NCBI GenBank assembly: GCA_963730165.1
Contig: CAVSQS010000003.1
Location: forward strand, 186,001-250,000
Length of the DNA: 64,000 bases
Source: DASSQJ01 sp963730165
GTDB lineage: Bacteria; Actinomycetota; Actinomycetes; Actinomycetales; Dermatophilaceae
Direction: 5' to 3'
Shown: piece by piece, positions 34,899 to 43,908 of the stretch
How positions within the stretch are numbered: position 1 is the stretch's first letter
How the letters are laid out: every line of letters starts with the position of its first letter
The notes under the pieces: model-generated
What the model was told of the DNA's origin: nothing
Seen by the model: only the letters and a program-made list of their open reading frames with translations
Databases searched by the model: none
Position numbers and translations under genes: made by a program

Positions 34899-36901
34899 CG
34901 ACACCTGCCCGTCCGACGGTCCGGGTCGCCCCGGTGGTCACCTGGCTCGTCCTCGCCCTGGCCGCGGTCGTCGTGGCCGTGACCGGTTACCTCGCCCTGG
35001 CCCGGCCCGGGTTGTGGGCCGTGCACGAGGTCGTCACCCGCTTCTACTTCCTGCCCGTGCAGGTCGCCTTCGGACTCGTCGGTGCTGCGGTCCTCGGACG
35101 CGTGCCGGGCCACCCGGTCGGCTGGCTCTTCGCCGCGATCAGCCTCGTCGCGGGGCTCAGCGGCCTGGCCGCGCCCTTGGGCGCGATGCGCCTTCCCGGG
35201 ACGGCGCTGGTCGAGGGCGTCGCGGCGCTGACGGCGGCCGCGACCCTCGGGCTGCTGGCGCTCTCGCTGCTCCTGTTCCCGACCGGGCGACCGGTGTCGC
35301 CGGGCTGGCGGTGGGCCGTGCGGATCGTGGCCCTCCAGATGGTGCTCGCGGCGTCGGCGACGCTGCTCGACCCGGTCCCCGGATGGGCCCAGCCGCTCGA
35401 CAGCGTCGGCTCCTTCGTCGTCGGCATCCTGCTGCTGGGCGTCGGCGTGGCCTCGCTCGTCGTCCGCTGGCGCCGGGCCGCGGGGGTGGAGCGTCAGCAG
35501 CTCACGTGGCTCGTGCTCGCCGGGCTCCTCTTCGGCCTCGAGGTGCTCCTCGGGCTCGTGACGACCGCCCTCGACGACCGGACGACGAGCCCCGTCGGGG
35601 AGTACGTCGGCAACGCGATCTTCAGCCTCACCCTGCTCTCGATCCCGGTCGCCATGGGCCTGGCCATCACGCGGTACCGGCTCTTCGACGTCGACCGGGT
35701 CGTCAGCCGCGCGCTGACCTACGGCGCGCTCGCCATCGGGGTGGTCGCCCTCTACGCCGCCGGGCTCGCCGTGGTCGCCGGCACGGTCGTCGGGGGCTCG
35801 CCGGCTGCCACCGCGGTGGGCCTGGCAGCCGCCGCCCTCGCGGCCGGGCTCTTCGCCCCCCTCCGGACCTGGCTGCTCGAGCGGAGCGAGCGGTGGGTCT
35901 ACGGGGCCCGGGCCGACCGCTACGACACGATGCGCGCCCTCGCGACGGACCTCGCCGCGACGGCCACCCCCGACGCCGTGCTCACGCGCATCGCGCAGGC
36001 CGCCACCAGCGCCACCCGCGGCCAGGGGGCCCGCGTGACCCTCGCGCCACCGGACCTGGAGACGCAGGAGGCCACCTGGGGCCGCCCGCCGAACCCGGAC
36101 CACGCGGCCGCCGCCGGATCCGCGGTGGAGCTCGTCGTCGACGGTCAGGTGGTCGGACGACTCGTCGTCGCCGACTCCTCCGGACGCCCGACCGACGACC
36201 GGCTGCTCCGTGACGTCGTGGACCTCGCCGTGCCGGCCCTGCACAACCTCGTGGCCGTCGGGCGGCTCGACGCCCTCGGCGAGGCCCTGACCCGCCAGAA
36301 CGCCGAGCTCGAGCAGTCGCGCGCCCTGCTCGCCGGTGCCGCCCGCGACGAGCGGGCCGCGCTGCGGCAGGTGGTCACCCGAGACCTGCGCCCGCGGCTG
36401 GAGGAGCTCACGGCGGGGCTTCCCGCCCTGCCCGCGACGAACCGTGCGGCGGTGCAGGCGCAGTACGAGCACCTCGCCGGTCGCAGCCGGGAGCTGGCCG
36501 CCGACGTCCGGGCCCTGGCGCACGCCGTCCTGCCGCCGCTGCTCGTCGACCGCGGACTCGTCCCCGCGCTGCGGGCCCTCGCGCGCGAGACCGCCGCCGA
36601 CATCCGCCTCGACGCCGGCACGGTGTCCGAGGGTGAGCGGCTCCCCGCCGACGTCGAGACCACGGTCTACCTCGCCTGCCGGGACGCGCTCCGGACGCTG
36701 TCCTCCGGCGTCGTCCTGACCCTCGAGCGCACCGCCGGACACCTCGAGTTCGTCCTCTCCGGGGGGCGGAGCGACACCGGCGACGGGCGTGTCCCCGCCT
36801 CCCTCGGCCGGGTCGACGCCCTGGGGGGCCGCACCGAGGTCCGCGACGACGGTTCGTCACGACGGGTCACGGCGACGGTGCCGTTGCTCGCTCCGGGCTG
36901 A
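34895..36901 (+). CDS. degenerate histidine-kinase-like membrane protein
   Basis: 668 residues. About nine membrane segments (15-300), containing I-T-R-Y-R-L-F-D-V-D-R-V-V-S-R, the same sensor type found in many actinobacterial NarL-family kinases. A GAF-like region follows, then a dimerisation helix with R-D-E-R-A-A-L-R-Q-V-V-T-R-D-L-R-P-R where D-L-H-D-G is expected: the phosphoacceptor His is Arg. The ATP site is also altered: the N-box reads A-C-R-D-A-L-R-T-L without Asn, and the D-D-G-x-G box is absent. It is probably a catalytically dead partner or sensor for the intact kinase overlapping it upstream. Confidence 0.85.
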   Translation: MTTPARPTVRVAPVVTWLVLALAAVVVAVTGYLALARPGLWAVHEVVTRFYFLPVQVAFGLVGAAVLGRVPGHPVGWLFAAISLVAGLSGLAAPLGAMRLPGTALVEGVAALTAAATLGLLALSLLLFPTGRPVSPGWRWAVRIVALQMVLAASATLLDPVPGWAQPLDSVGSFVVGILLLGVGVASLVVRWRRAAGVERQQLTWLVLAGLLFGLEVLLGLVTTALDDRTTSPVGEYVGNAIFSLTLLSIPVAMGLAITRYRLFDVDRVVSRALTYGALAIGVVALYAAGLAVVAGTVVGGSPAATAVGLAAAALAAGLFAPLRTWLLERSERWVYGARADRYDTMRALATDLAATATPDAVLTRIAQAATSATRGQGARVTLAPPDLETQEATWGRPPNPDHAAAAGSAVELVVDGQVVGRLVVADSSGRPTDDRLLRDVVDLAVPALHNLVAVGRLDALGEALTRQNAELEQSRALLAGAARDERAALRQVVTRDLRPRLEELTAGLPALPATNRAAVQAQYEHLAGRSRELAADVRALAHAVLPPLLVDRGLVPALRALARETAADIRLDAGTVSEGERLPADVETTVYLACRDALRTLSSGVVLTLERTAGHLEFVLSGGRSDTGDGRVPASLGRVDALGGRTEVRDDGSSRRVTATVPLLAPG

Positions 36902-36950
36902 CCGGCCACGGAGCGGGACCGTGGGGGCGGGGCCGCCGGGGTGGTCCCGA

Positions 36951-36956
36951 TAGGGT
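36951..36956 (+). promoter_or_regulatory. -10 hexamer TAGGGT, leaderless-type promoter of lpdA
   Basis: TAGGGT is seven bases before the ATG at 36964. Confidence 0.62.
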
Positions 36957-36963
36957 GACAGCC

Positions 36964-38361
36964 ATGGCTGACTTCGACGTCGTGGTGCTCGGTGCAGGTC
37001 CTGGTGGTTACGTCTCGGCGATCCGGGCGGCCCAGCTCGGCAAGAAGGTCGCCGTCGTCGAGAAGAAGTACTGGGGCGGGGTCTGTCTCAACGTCGGCTG
37101 CATCCCGAGCAAGGCGCTCATCAAGAACGCCGAGCTCGCCCACACCCTCCAGCACGACAAGGAGCTGTTCGGGATCGAGGGCGACGCGACGATGTCGTAC
37201 GGCGCCACGCACCAGCGCTCCCGCGAGGTCTCCGCGCGCATCGTCAAGGGCGTCCACTTCCTCATGAAGAAGAACACGATCGAGGAGATCGACGGCTGGG
37301 GGACGCTGACGAGCGCCACGTCGATGGACGTCGAGCTGGGCGACGGCGAGACGCGGTCGATCTCCTTCGAGCACCTGATCATCGCCACCGGCGCCACGAC
37401 GCGGATGCTGCCCGGCGTGGAGGTCTCACAGAACGTCGTCACGTACGAGGAGCAGATCCTCGACGAGAACCTCCCCGGCTCGATCATCATCGCCGGGTCC
37501 GGTGCCATCGGGGTCGAGTTCGCCTATGTCATGAAGAACTTCGGGGTGGACGTGACGATCGTCGAGTTCCTCGACCGGATGGTGCCCACCGAGGACGAGG
37601 AGATCTCCAAGGAGCTCCTCAAGCACTACAAGAAGCTCGGCGTGACGGTGATGCTCGGCACCAAGGTCGAGGGCGTCGAGGACACCGGCTCCGGAGTCCG
37701 GGTGACGGTGTCACCGGCGAACGGCGGTGACCAGCAGGTGCTCGAGGCCGACAAGCTGCTCTCGGCCATCGGCTTCGCACCGCGGGTCGAGGGGTTCGGT
37801 CTGGAGAGCACCGGGGTCGAGCTCACCGAGCGCGGCGCCGTCGCCATCGACGAGTACTGCCGCACCAACGTCGAGAACGTCTACGCCATCGGCGACTGCA
37901 CGGCCAAGCTGATGCTCGCGCACGTCGCCGAGGCCCAGGGCGTCGTCGCGGCGGAGCACCTGTCGGGGGCCGAGACGATGCCGGTCGAGTACGACTTCGT
38001 CCCGCGGGCCACGTACTGCCACCCGCAGATCGGCTCGTTCGGCTACTCGGAGGCCCAGGCGAAGGAGAAGGGTTACGAGGTGAAGACGGCGAAGTTCCCG
38101 TTCAGCGCGAACGGCAAGGCCATGGGCCTCGGGGACGGCGTGGGCTTCGTCAAGGTGGTGGCCGATGCCGAGCACAACGAGATCATCGGCGCCCACATGA
38201 TCGGCCCCGACGTCACCGAGCTGCTCCCGGTGCTGACCCTCGCCCAGAAGTGGGACCTCACCGCCGATGAGGTCTCGCGCAACGTCTTCGCCCACCCGAC
38301 CCTGTCCGAGGCGGTCAAGGAGGCCGTCGAGGGCATCGCCGGGCACATGATCAACCTCTGA
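36964..38361 (+). CDS. lpdA: dihydrolipoyl dehydrogenase
   Basis: 465 residues. Flavoprotein that reoxidises the lipoyl groups of 2-oxoacid dehydrogenase and glycine cleavage complexes. FAD-binding G-A-G-P-G-G-Y-V-S-A at the N-terminus, redox-active disulfide in G-G-V-C-L-N-V-G-C-I-P-S-K, NAD-binding G-S-G-A-I-G-V-E-F, second FAD site Y-A-I-G-D-C, and the catalytic H-P-T-L-S-E at the C-terminus. Monocistronic; acyltransferase subunits are not nearby. Confidence 0.97.
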   Translation: MADFDVVVLGAGPGGYVSAIRAAQLGKKVAVVEKKYWGGVCLNVGCIPSKALIKNAELAHTLQHDKELFGIEGDATMSYGATHQRSREVSARIVKGVHFLMKKNTIEEIDGWGTLTSATSMDVELGDGETRSISFEHLIIATGATTRMLPGVEVSQNVVTYEEQILDENLPGSIIIAGSGAIGVEFAYVMKNFGVDVTIVEFLDRMVPTEDEEISKELLKHYKKLGVTVMLGTKVEGVEDTGSGVRVTVSPANGGDQQVLEADKLLSAIGFAPRVEGFGLESTGVELTERGAVAIDEYCRTNVENVYAIGDCTAKLMLAHVAEAQGVVAAEHLSGAETMPVEYDFVPRATYCHPQIGSFGYSEAQAKEKGYEVKTAKFPFSANGKAMGLGDGVGFVKVVADAEHNEIIGAHMIGPDVTELLPVLTLAQKWDLTADEVSRNVFAHPTLSEAVKEAVEGIAGHMINL

Positions 38362-38420
38362 GCGGGGCCGACCCGACCCGCAGCGCCGGGGGGCCCGGCG
38401 CCCTCGGCAGAATGTGCCGC

Positions 38421-39848
38421 ATGACGCCCGAGGAGTTCCGCACCGCCGGCCACGCGCTCATCGACTGGATCGCGGACCACCGGGAGCGGGTCGCCGAGCT
38501 GCCCGTCGCCGCCCGTGTGCGACCCGGCGAGGTGCGTTCCGCCCTCCCCGCGCACGCTCCGGCCAGCCCCGAGCCCTTCGCTCAGGTGCTCGCCGACCTC
38601 GACAGGGTCGTCGTCCCCGGGGTCACCCAAACCCAGCACCCCGGCTTCTTCGGCTGGTTCCCGAGCAACGCCTCGCTCGCGTCCGTGCTCGGCGACATCG
38701 CCTCCGGTGGCGTCGGCGCGCTCGGCATCACGTGGCAGTCGGCGCCCGCACTCACCGAGGTCGAGCAGGTGGTGACGGACTGGCTGCGCGAGCTGTGCGG
38801 CCTCTCTCCGGAGTGGAGGGGCGCCATCCAGGACACCGCGTCGACCGCCTGCCTCGTCGCGATGCTCGCTGCGCGCGAGCGGGCCAGCGACGGCTCGGAG
38901 CACCGGGGCGGACTGCAGTCCCTGGCGGCCCCGCTCGTCGCCTACACCTCGCCGCACGCGCACAGCTCGGTGCCCAAGGCCGTGCTGCTCGCCGGGTACG
39001 GCGCCGACAACCTCCGCCACGTCGAGGTCGACCCGGTCACCTACGCGATGGACCCCGAGGCACTGCGCCGCGCCATGGCCGAGGACGCGGCCGCCGGGCG
39101 CGTGCCGGCCGTCGTCGTCGCCGCCGTGGGGACCACCGGCACGACGGCGATGGATCCGGTGCGTGCGATCGTCGAGGTGGCCCGCGAGCACGGGGCGTGG
39201 GTCCACGTCGACGCGGCGATGGCCGGCTCGGCGATGCTGCTGCCGGAGATGCGGCACCTGTTCGACGGGGTCGACGGGGCGGACTCGCTCGCGTGGAACC
39301 CGCACAAGTGGATGGGCACCATCCTCGACACCTCGCTCCTCTACGTCCGCGACGTCGACCACCTCGTCTCGGTGATGTCGACGACGCCGAGCTACCTGCG
39401 CTCGAGCGCCGACGACGAGGTCGTCCAGTACAAGGACTGGGGGATCCCCCTCGGGCGACGCTTCCGCGCGCTCAAGCTGTGGTTCCACCTCCGGCTCGAC
39501 GGCGTCGAGGCCATCCGGGGACGGCTGCGGCGCGACCTCGAGAACGCACGATGGCTCGCCGACCAGGTGGCGGCGGAGCCGGGCTGGCGCGTGCTGGCCC
39601 CGGTCGCACTGCAGACGGTCTGCATCCGGCACGAGCCCGAGGGTCTCGACGGTGATGCGCTCGATGCACACACCCTCGGGTGGGTGGAGGCGGTCAACGC
39701 CGGCGGACGGGCCTTCCTCGGCGCGAGCCAGCTCGACGGACGGTGGATGGTGCGCGTCTCGGTCGGCGCCGAGGCCACCGAACGTCACGACGTCGCGGCG
39801 CTGTGGGACCTGCTGCGCGACGTCGCGCAGCAGGTCGCGCCGAGCTGA
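38421..39848 (+). CDS. PLP-dependent aromatic-L-amino-acid decarboxylase family protein
   Basis: 475 residues. Group II decarboxylase fold: T-Q-T-Q-H-P-G-F-F-G-W-F-P near residue 75, D-T-A-S-T-A-C-L-V-A-M-L-A-A-R, then H-V-D-A-A-M-A-G-S-A and the PLP lysine in N-P-H-K-W-M. This order matches the DOPA/tyrosine/tryptophan decarboxylase family. Substrate cannot be assigned; no amine transporter is adjacent. The ATG at 38421 is seven bases after CAGAAT, a leaderless-type -10. Confidence 0.93.
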   Translation: MTPEEFRTAGHALIDWIADHRERVAELPVAARVRPGEVRSALPAHAPASPEPFAQVLADLDRVVVPGVTQTQHPGFFGWFPSNASLASVLGDIASGGVGALGITWQSAPALTEVEQVVTDWLRELCGLSPEWRGAIQDTASTACLVAMLAARERASDGSEHRGGLQSLAAPLVAYTSPHAHSSVPKAVLLAGYGADNLRHVEVDPVTYAMDPEALRRAMAEDAAAGRVPAVVVAAVGTTGTTAMDPVRAIVEVAREHGAWVHVDAAMAGSAMLLPEMRHLFDGVDGADSLAWNPHKWMGTILDTSLLYVRDVDHLVSVMSTTPSYLRSSADDEVVQYKDWGIPLGRRFRALKLWFHLRLDGVEAIRGRLRRDLENARWLADQVAAEPGWRVLAPVALQTVCIRHEPEGLDGDALDAHTLGWVEAVNAGGRAFLGASQLDGRWMVRVSVGAEATERHDVAALWDLLRDVAQQVAPS

Positions 39849-39858
39849 CGCGGTCGGG

Positions 39859-40377
39859 TCAGCGGACCTGCTCGACGACGAACACCCTGATCTGCCGACC
39901 GGTGATCCGCTTCTGGTACTCGCGGTACCCGACGTAGAGCGACTCGGCCCGGTCCAGCACCGCGGCCCGCTCGGTGGGGTCCGCGGGCCGCGCGCGCACG
40001 TCGACGGTTCGCCCGCGGAAGGCGAGGACAGCATCGGGCTCGGCCTCGAGGTTGAGCACCCAGGCAGGGGTCCGCGGCTGCCCGAAGTTGGTCCCGAGGA
40101 GGGCAAGGTCGTCGGCGAGGGGGATGGCGATGAGGTGGGTGGTCCGTGGTGCTCCGCTGCGACGGCCGGTGGTGGTGAGGTCCAGGACCGGGAGCCCCAT
40201 GACGAGGTGGGGCAGGGTGTGGCGTCCACCGGTCAGCCGCTGCGCCACGGTGTCGAGCGGGGAGAGCAGGCGTGCCGTCAGCCAGGCGAGCGGACGCGTC
40301 GCGGCGGCGCGGTGCAGGATGCGGCGTACCGGGCCGACCGGCGCAAACCGGTACCCGAGCTGCTCCGCGACTCCCAT
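39859..40377 (-). CDS. nitroreductase family deazaflavin (F420)-dependent protein
   Basis: 172 residues. The central block has L-P-V-L-D-L-T-T-T-G-R-R-S-G-A-P-R-T, the F420-binding signature of the DDN (DUF385) split-barrel family, followed by L-G-T-N-F-G-Q and P-A-W-V-L-N-L. Such proteins use F420H2 to reduce quinones or nitro compounds at the membrane. ATG 40377 has G-A-rich ribosome-site bases upstream; the ATG at 40407 is an alternative. Converges with the decarboxylase gene, with ten bases between stops. Confidence 0.88.
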   Translation of the reverse strand: MGVAEQLGYRFAPVGPVRRILHRAAATRPLAWLTARLLSPLDTVAQRLTGGRHTLPHLVMGLPVLDLTTTGRRSGAPRTTHLIAIPLADDLALLGTNFGQPRTPAWVLNLEAEPDAVLAFRGRTVDVRARPADPTERAAVLDRAESLYVGYREYQKRITGRQIRVFVVEQVR

Positions 40378-40544
40378 GGCCCGCCACCTCTCCCACCCGG
40401 CACCCACGGCACCGGTGGCGACAGTGTCGTCGCTGCCCGGGCGGGGGTCAACGACGCCGGTCCCGGCGGTACCGCGGTGCGACGCACCGGCGCCGATGGG
40501 TGCTCGCTCGGCGCCGATGCGTCGACGCTGACATGCTGGTCGGC

Positions 40545-40973
40545 ATGGCCGACCCGCAGCTAACCGTCCACGTCGACCCGACCCGGGACTCCTTGGCGGC
40601 CCTGGCGGGGCTCCCGGACGACGGGGCCCTGCTCATGCTGAACCTGCTCCGCTTCCGGGACCAGGCGGCCTACCCCGAGGGCTCCCCCCACGGGGCCTGC
40701 ACCGGGCGCGAGGCGTACGCCCGGTACGGCGGGGCCGCGATGCCCCACCTCCGGTCCGTCGGTGCCGGGGTGGAGCTCGACGCTCCGGCCGAGCTCAGCG
40801 TCATCGGTCCGGCGGCCGAGTGGGACGAGGTGCTGCTCGTCCGGTACCCCTCCCTTGCGGCGTTCCTGCGGATGCTCGCCGACCCGGGCTACCGCGCCGC
40901 GACGGTCCACCGGACCGCTGCGCTCGCCGACTCGCGCCTCGTCGCGCTCCGGGCCCGAGCGCTGGCATCCTGA
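40545..40973 (+). CDS. DUF1330 family protein
   Basis: 142 residues from ATG 40545 (ATG 40533 adds four). The pattern L-M-L-N-L-L-R-F-R-D-Q-A-A, G-R-E-A-Y-A-R-Y-G, W-D-E-V-L-L-V-R-Y-P-S-L-A-A-F and D-P-G-Y-R-A-A-T is that of the DUF1330 dimeric alpha+beta-barrel family. No catalytic residue is defined for the family. It is followed after five bases by a cupin and then an ABM-type protein, an operon of small barrel proteins. Confidence 0.8.
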   Translation: MADPQLTVHVDPTRDSLAALAGLPDDGALLMLNLLRFRDQAAYPEGSPHGACTGREAYARYGGAAMPHLRSVGAGVELDAPAELSVIGPAAEWDEVLLVRYPSLAAFLRMLADPGYRAATVHRTAALADSRLVALRARALAS

Positions 40974-40978
40974 GGGGC

Positions 40979-41341
40979 ATGGGCCCCGACGTCGTCGACA
41001 TCGCCGAGAAGCTCTCGCTGGTCAGCGAGCTGTGGTCGCCGAAGGCGGTGGCCGACCTGGGCGACTACGAGGTCAAGGTGGTCAAGGTCAGAGGTGACTT
41101 CGTCTGGCACACGCACGAGGACGCGGACGAGCTGTTCCTCGTCGTCGCCGGTGAGCTGACGATCCGGCTGCGCGACCGTGACGTCGTCCTCGGTCCCGGA
41201 CAGCTGTTCGTCGTGCCCCGTGGGCTCGAGCACTGCCCGAGGGCCGACGACGAGGTGCACGCGCTGCTCATCGAACCGCGGGGGGTCGTCAACACCGGCG
41301 ACGCGGGCGGGCCGCTCACCGCGGCCGTGGAGCGGATCTGA
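40979..41341 (+). CDS. cupin domain protein
   Basis: 120 residues. One cupin barrel with motif 1 W-H-T-H-E-D-A-D-E-L-F-L-V-V-A-G-E and motif 2 G-Q-L-F-V-V-P-R-G-L-E-H-C-P, giving three His and one Glu as candidate metal ligands. Starts five bases after the DUF1330 stop; its stop shares bases with the next start (TGATG). Substrate unknown. Confidence 0.9.
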   Translation: MGPDVVDIAEKLSLVSELWSPKAVADLGDYEVKVVKVRGDFVWHTHEDADELFLVVAGELTIRLRDRDVVLGPGQLFVVPRGLEHCPRADDEVHALLIEPRGVVNTGDAGGPLTAAVERI

Positions 41342-41655
41342 TGATCGCGCGGGTCCTCGAGGTCGACGTGGCCCCCGAGCGGATGGACGCCCTCGTCGCG
41401 GCCTACCGCGAGGTCGTCCGACCGGTCCACGCCGAGGCGGCCGGTCTGCTGCGGCACTACGTGCTCCTCGACCGCGACACCGGGTGCGTGCGGATCATCG
41501 GTGTCTGGGCCTCCGAGGAGGCCCTGGCAGAGGTCGCCCCCCGGCTCGACCATGCGCGGGACCGGCTCTGGGCGACCTTCGAGTCCGAGCCGCGCCTGGG
41601 CCGCTTCGAGGTCGCCGACGTCGTCGAGCACCCACTCGACGACGACGGGCCCTGA
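41341..41655 (+). CDS. ABM-type ferredoxin-like barrel protein
   Basis: 104 residues, coupled to the cupin through a TGATG junction. The pattern A-R-V-L-E-V-D-V-A-P-E-R-M-D-A-L, A-G-L-L-R-H-Y-V-L-L-D and G-V-W-A-S-E-E-A-L fits the antibiotic biosynthesis monooxygenase (ABM/EthD-like) dimeric barrel. Many such proteins have no proven enzymatic activity. Third gene of the small operon with DUF1330 and cupin. Confidence 0.75.
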   Translation: MIARVLEVDVAPERMDALVAAYREVVRPVHAEAAGLLRHYVLLDRDTGCVRIIGVWASEEALAEVAPRLDHARDRLWATFESEPRLGRFEVADVVEHPLDDDGP

Positions 41656-41682
41656 CCTGCGCGATGCAGAGCACAGGTCCGG
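41651..41682. terminator. weak hairpin between convergent ABM and helicase genes
   Basis: Nine-base arms (CCTGACCTG / CAGGTCCGG) with one mismatch and a 14-base loop in the 79-base convergent gap. No T-tract. Confidence 0.35.
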
Positions 41683-41734
41683 GTCTCGCCACGACTCCCC
41701 GCCATGGCACCAACGTCCTGCCCACCCCCCGTGG

Positions 41735-43801
41735 TCAGCCGCTGAGCTCCGCGGGGAGCGGCTCGGCGTGGACGACGGTGAGCTCGGAGACGGCGCGGGT
41801 CAGGACGACGTAGAGCCGGCGCAGCCCGGTCCGCTCGTCGGGTTCGGCGGCGGTGATGGCCGCCGGCTCGACGACGACCACCCGGTCGAACTCGAGGCCC
41901 TTGGCGATGCTCGACGGCACGAGCTCGACCTGGCGGTCCTCGTCGTCGCCGTGGTCGGCGTCGAGCCGGCCGTGCGGGATGCCGGCACGGGTGAGGGCCT
42001 CGCCGAGACCCGGCAGGTCGGCGTCGGCGGCGATGACGCCGACCGACCCCGGCTCGATCGTCGCAGCGGCCACCGCCTCGAGGACCGCGCCCGACCGGGT
42101 CGCGGCGTCGACGGGGACCACCTCGAGGCGGCCCGGGTCGTCACGCACGGACCGCGGTGCACCGAGCCCCGGCGCCATGGCCGGGAGCAGCCGCGCGGCG
42201 AAGTCGATGACCAGCCCGGGCACCCGGAAGCCCCGGTCGAGGACGACCTGTTCGCGGTCGGGCCGCCCGAGGTGGCCCATCGCGTCGTCCCACGACGACG
42301 TCGCCCACGGCGTCGTGCCCTGGGCGATGTCCCCGAGCACGGTGAGGGAGCCGGTGGAGGCGCGTCGCCCGACGGCCCGCAGCTGCATGGCGGAGAGGTC
42401 CTGCGCCTCGTCGAGCACGACGTGCCCGAGGCTCGGGGTGCGCTCGAGCAGGTCGGCGAGCTCGTCGAGGAGGGCCATGTCGGGGCGGGACCACCGCGCG
42501 GCCCCCTTGGTCCGCGGCGGACTCGCCCACAGCAGCATCCGCTGTTCCTCCTCGGTGAGCACACCGTCAGCCGCCTCGGCGAGGGCCGCGGCGTCGGAGA
42601 GGAGGGAGAACAGCACACCGGCGGGGTCGAGCTCCGGCCACAGGTCCTTGACGTACGCGCGGACGGGCGCCGAGCGCGCCACGGCGTCCTGGACCCGGTC
42701 GTCGGGCGAGTCGCCGGTCCGCTCCATCTGCACGAGGACGTGGTGGGCCAGTCGCTGCGGGAGCAGCGCCCGCGCGGCCGAGTAGCGCACGCCGCGGGTC
42801 GTCAGCTCGTCGAGGACATCCTGCACCTCGTAGGCGGGCACCCGCCACTTCCGGGCGCCCCGGGGTACGACCAGCGCCTCCCGCGGCCGCCGCACCCGCG
42901 ACCACACGGCCCGGCGGAGCACCTCGGCGAGACGAGCGTCGCCCTTGAGGACACCGACGTCCGGGGGGTCGGCCGCGCGTACCCGCCCGTGGTCGAGCAG
43001 GTCGTCGATCGTCGTGTGCCGGACGCGGACCTCGCCGAGGGAGGGAAGGACGGCGCCGATGTGGTCGAGGAACGCACGGTTCGGACCGATGACGAGCACG
43101 CCGGAGCGGTCCAGGTGCGCCCGGAAGGAGTAGAGCAGCCACGCCGCCCGGTGGAGGCCGACCGCGGTCTTCCCGGTGCCCGGAGCCCCCTGGACGCAGA
43201 CGCTCCTGCCGAGGTCGGAGCGGACGATCTCGTCCTGTTCCGGCTGGATCGTGGAGACGATGTCGCGCATCGGCCCCGAGCGGGGCCGTTCGATCTCGGC
43301 GGCCAGGATCTCGCTGCGCGAGTCCTCCCCCCCGGGCCGGACCGGGCCGGTGTCGAGCCGCTCGTCCTCGTACGCGGTGAGGTGTCCCCGGTCGACCCCG
43401 AAGCGACGACGCAGGTGGACGCCCATCGGCGCGGCGGGGGAGGCGCGGTAGAAGGCCGTCGAGACCGGAGCGCGCCAGTCGACGACGACGGGGTCCCCGC
43501 TCTCGTCGCTGACGTGCCGACGGCCGATGTGGAAGGTCTCCTCGCCGAGCTCGGTCGTGCAGTCGATGCGCCCGAAGAACAGCGTCGTGTGCGGGTCGTC
43601 CCGGAGCGAGGCCACCCGGCGCGCCAGCACGTGGCTGAGGAGGGCGGCGTTGAGCGGGTCGCTGGCCGTGACGGCGTCGAGGCCGCCGGTGCTCTCCCGC
43701 ATCCGGCGGAGCTGGTCGCGAGCGTGCTCGAGGTGCCGCTGCTCGGCGGCGAGGACGGGGTCGACGGGGCGGGCGGAGTGCTCGGCGGTCTGCGTGGACA
43801 C
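41735..43801 (-). CDS. HelD-like UvrD-family helicase
   Basis: About 688 residues from GTG 43801, ten bases after GGAGG; ATG 43837 would add 12. N-terminal coiled region (L-A-A-E-Q-R-H-L-E-H-A-R), an inserted domain, then superfamily 1A motifs: Walker A Q-G-A-P-G-T-G-K-T-A, Walker B L-D-E-A-Q-D-L-S, L-G-D-I-A-Q-G-T-T-P-W, S-I-A-K-G-L-E-F-D-R-V-V-V and R-L-Y-V-V-L-T-R-A. The early Q-P-E-Q-D-E-I-V-R and short helicase core fit HelD, which releases stalled RNA polymerase. Some actinobacterial homologues protect against rifampicin; whether this one does is unknown. Confidence 0.88.
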   Translation of the reverse strand: MSTQTAEHSARPVDPVLAAEQRHLEHARDQLRRMRESTGGLDAVTASDPLNAALLSHVLARRVASLRDDPHTTLFFGRIDCTTELGEETFHIGRRHVSDESGDPVVVDWRAPVSTAFYRASPAAPMGVHLRRRFGVDRGHLTAYEDERLDTGPVRPGGEDSRSEILAAEIERPRSGPMRDIVSTIQPEQDEIVRSDLGRSVCVQGAPGTGKTAVGLHRAAWLLYSFRAHLDRSGVLVIGPNRAFLDHIGAVLPSLGEVRVRHTTIDDLLDHGRVRAADPPDVGVLKGDARLAEVLRRAVWSRVRRPREALVVPRGARKWRVPAYEVQDVLDELTTRGVRYSAARALLPQRLAHHVLVQMERTGDSPDDRVQDAVARSAPVRAYVKDLWPELDPAGVLFSLLSDAAALAEAADGVLTEEEQRMLLWASPPRTKGAARWSRPDMALLDELADLLERTPSLGHVVLDEAQDLSAMQLRAVGRRASTGSLTVLGDIAQGTTPWATSSWDDAMGHLGRPDREQVVLDRGFRVPGLVIDFAARLLPAMAPGLGAPRSVRDDPGRLEVVPVDAATRSGAVLEAVAAATIEPGSVGVIAADADLPGLGEALTRAGIPHGRLDADHGDDEDRQVELVPSSIAKGLEFDRVVVVEPAAITAAEPDERTGLRRLYVVLTRAVSELTVVHAEPLPAELSG

Positions 43802-43908
43802 GACGGGACCGCCTCCGGTTTCTCGTGGGGATGCCATACCGGCGAACCGACGATGGTACACCCGGGAGGGGGAGGTGTGCCCCGGCTCCGAACGGGTACG
43901 AGGCACCC

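Noticed and set aside
39844..39863. Short GCTGAC/GTCAGC hairpin between the decarboxylase and F420-type genes as a terminator
   Set aside because: Convergent TGA stops naturally create TGAC/GTCA complementarity; a six-base stem is too weak to call.
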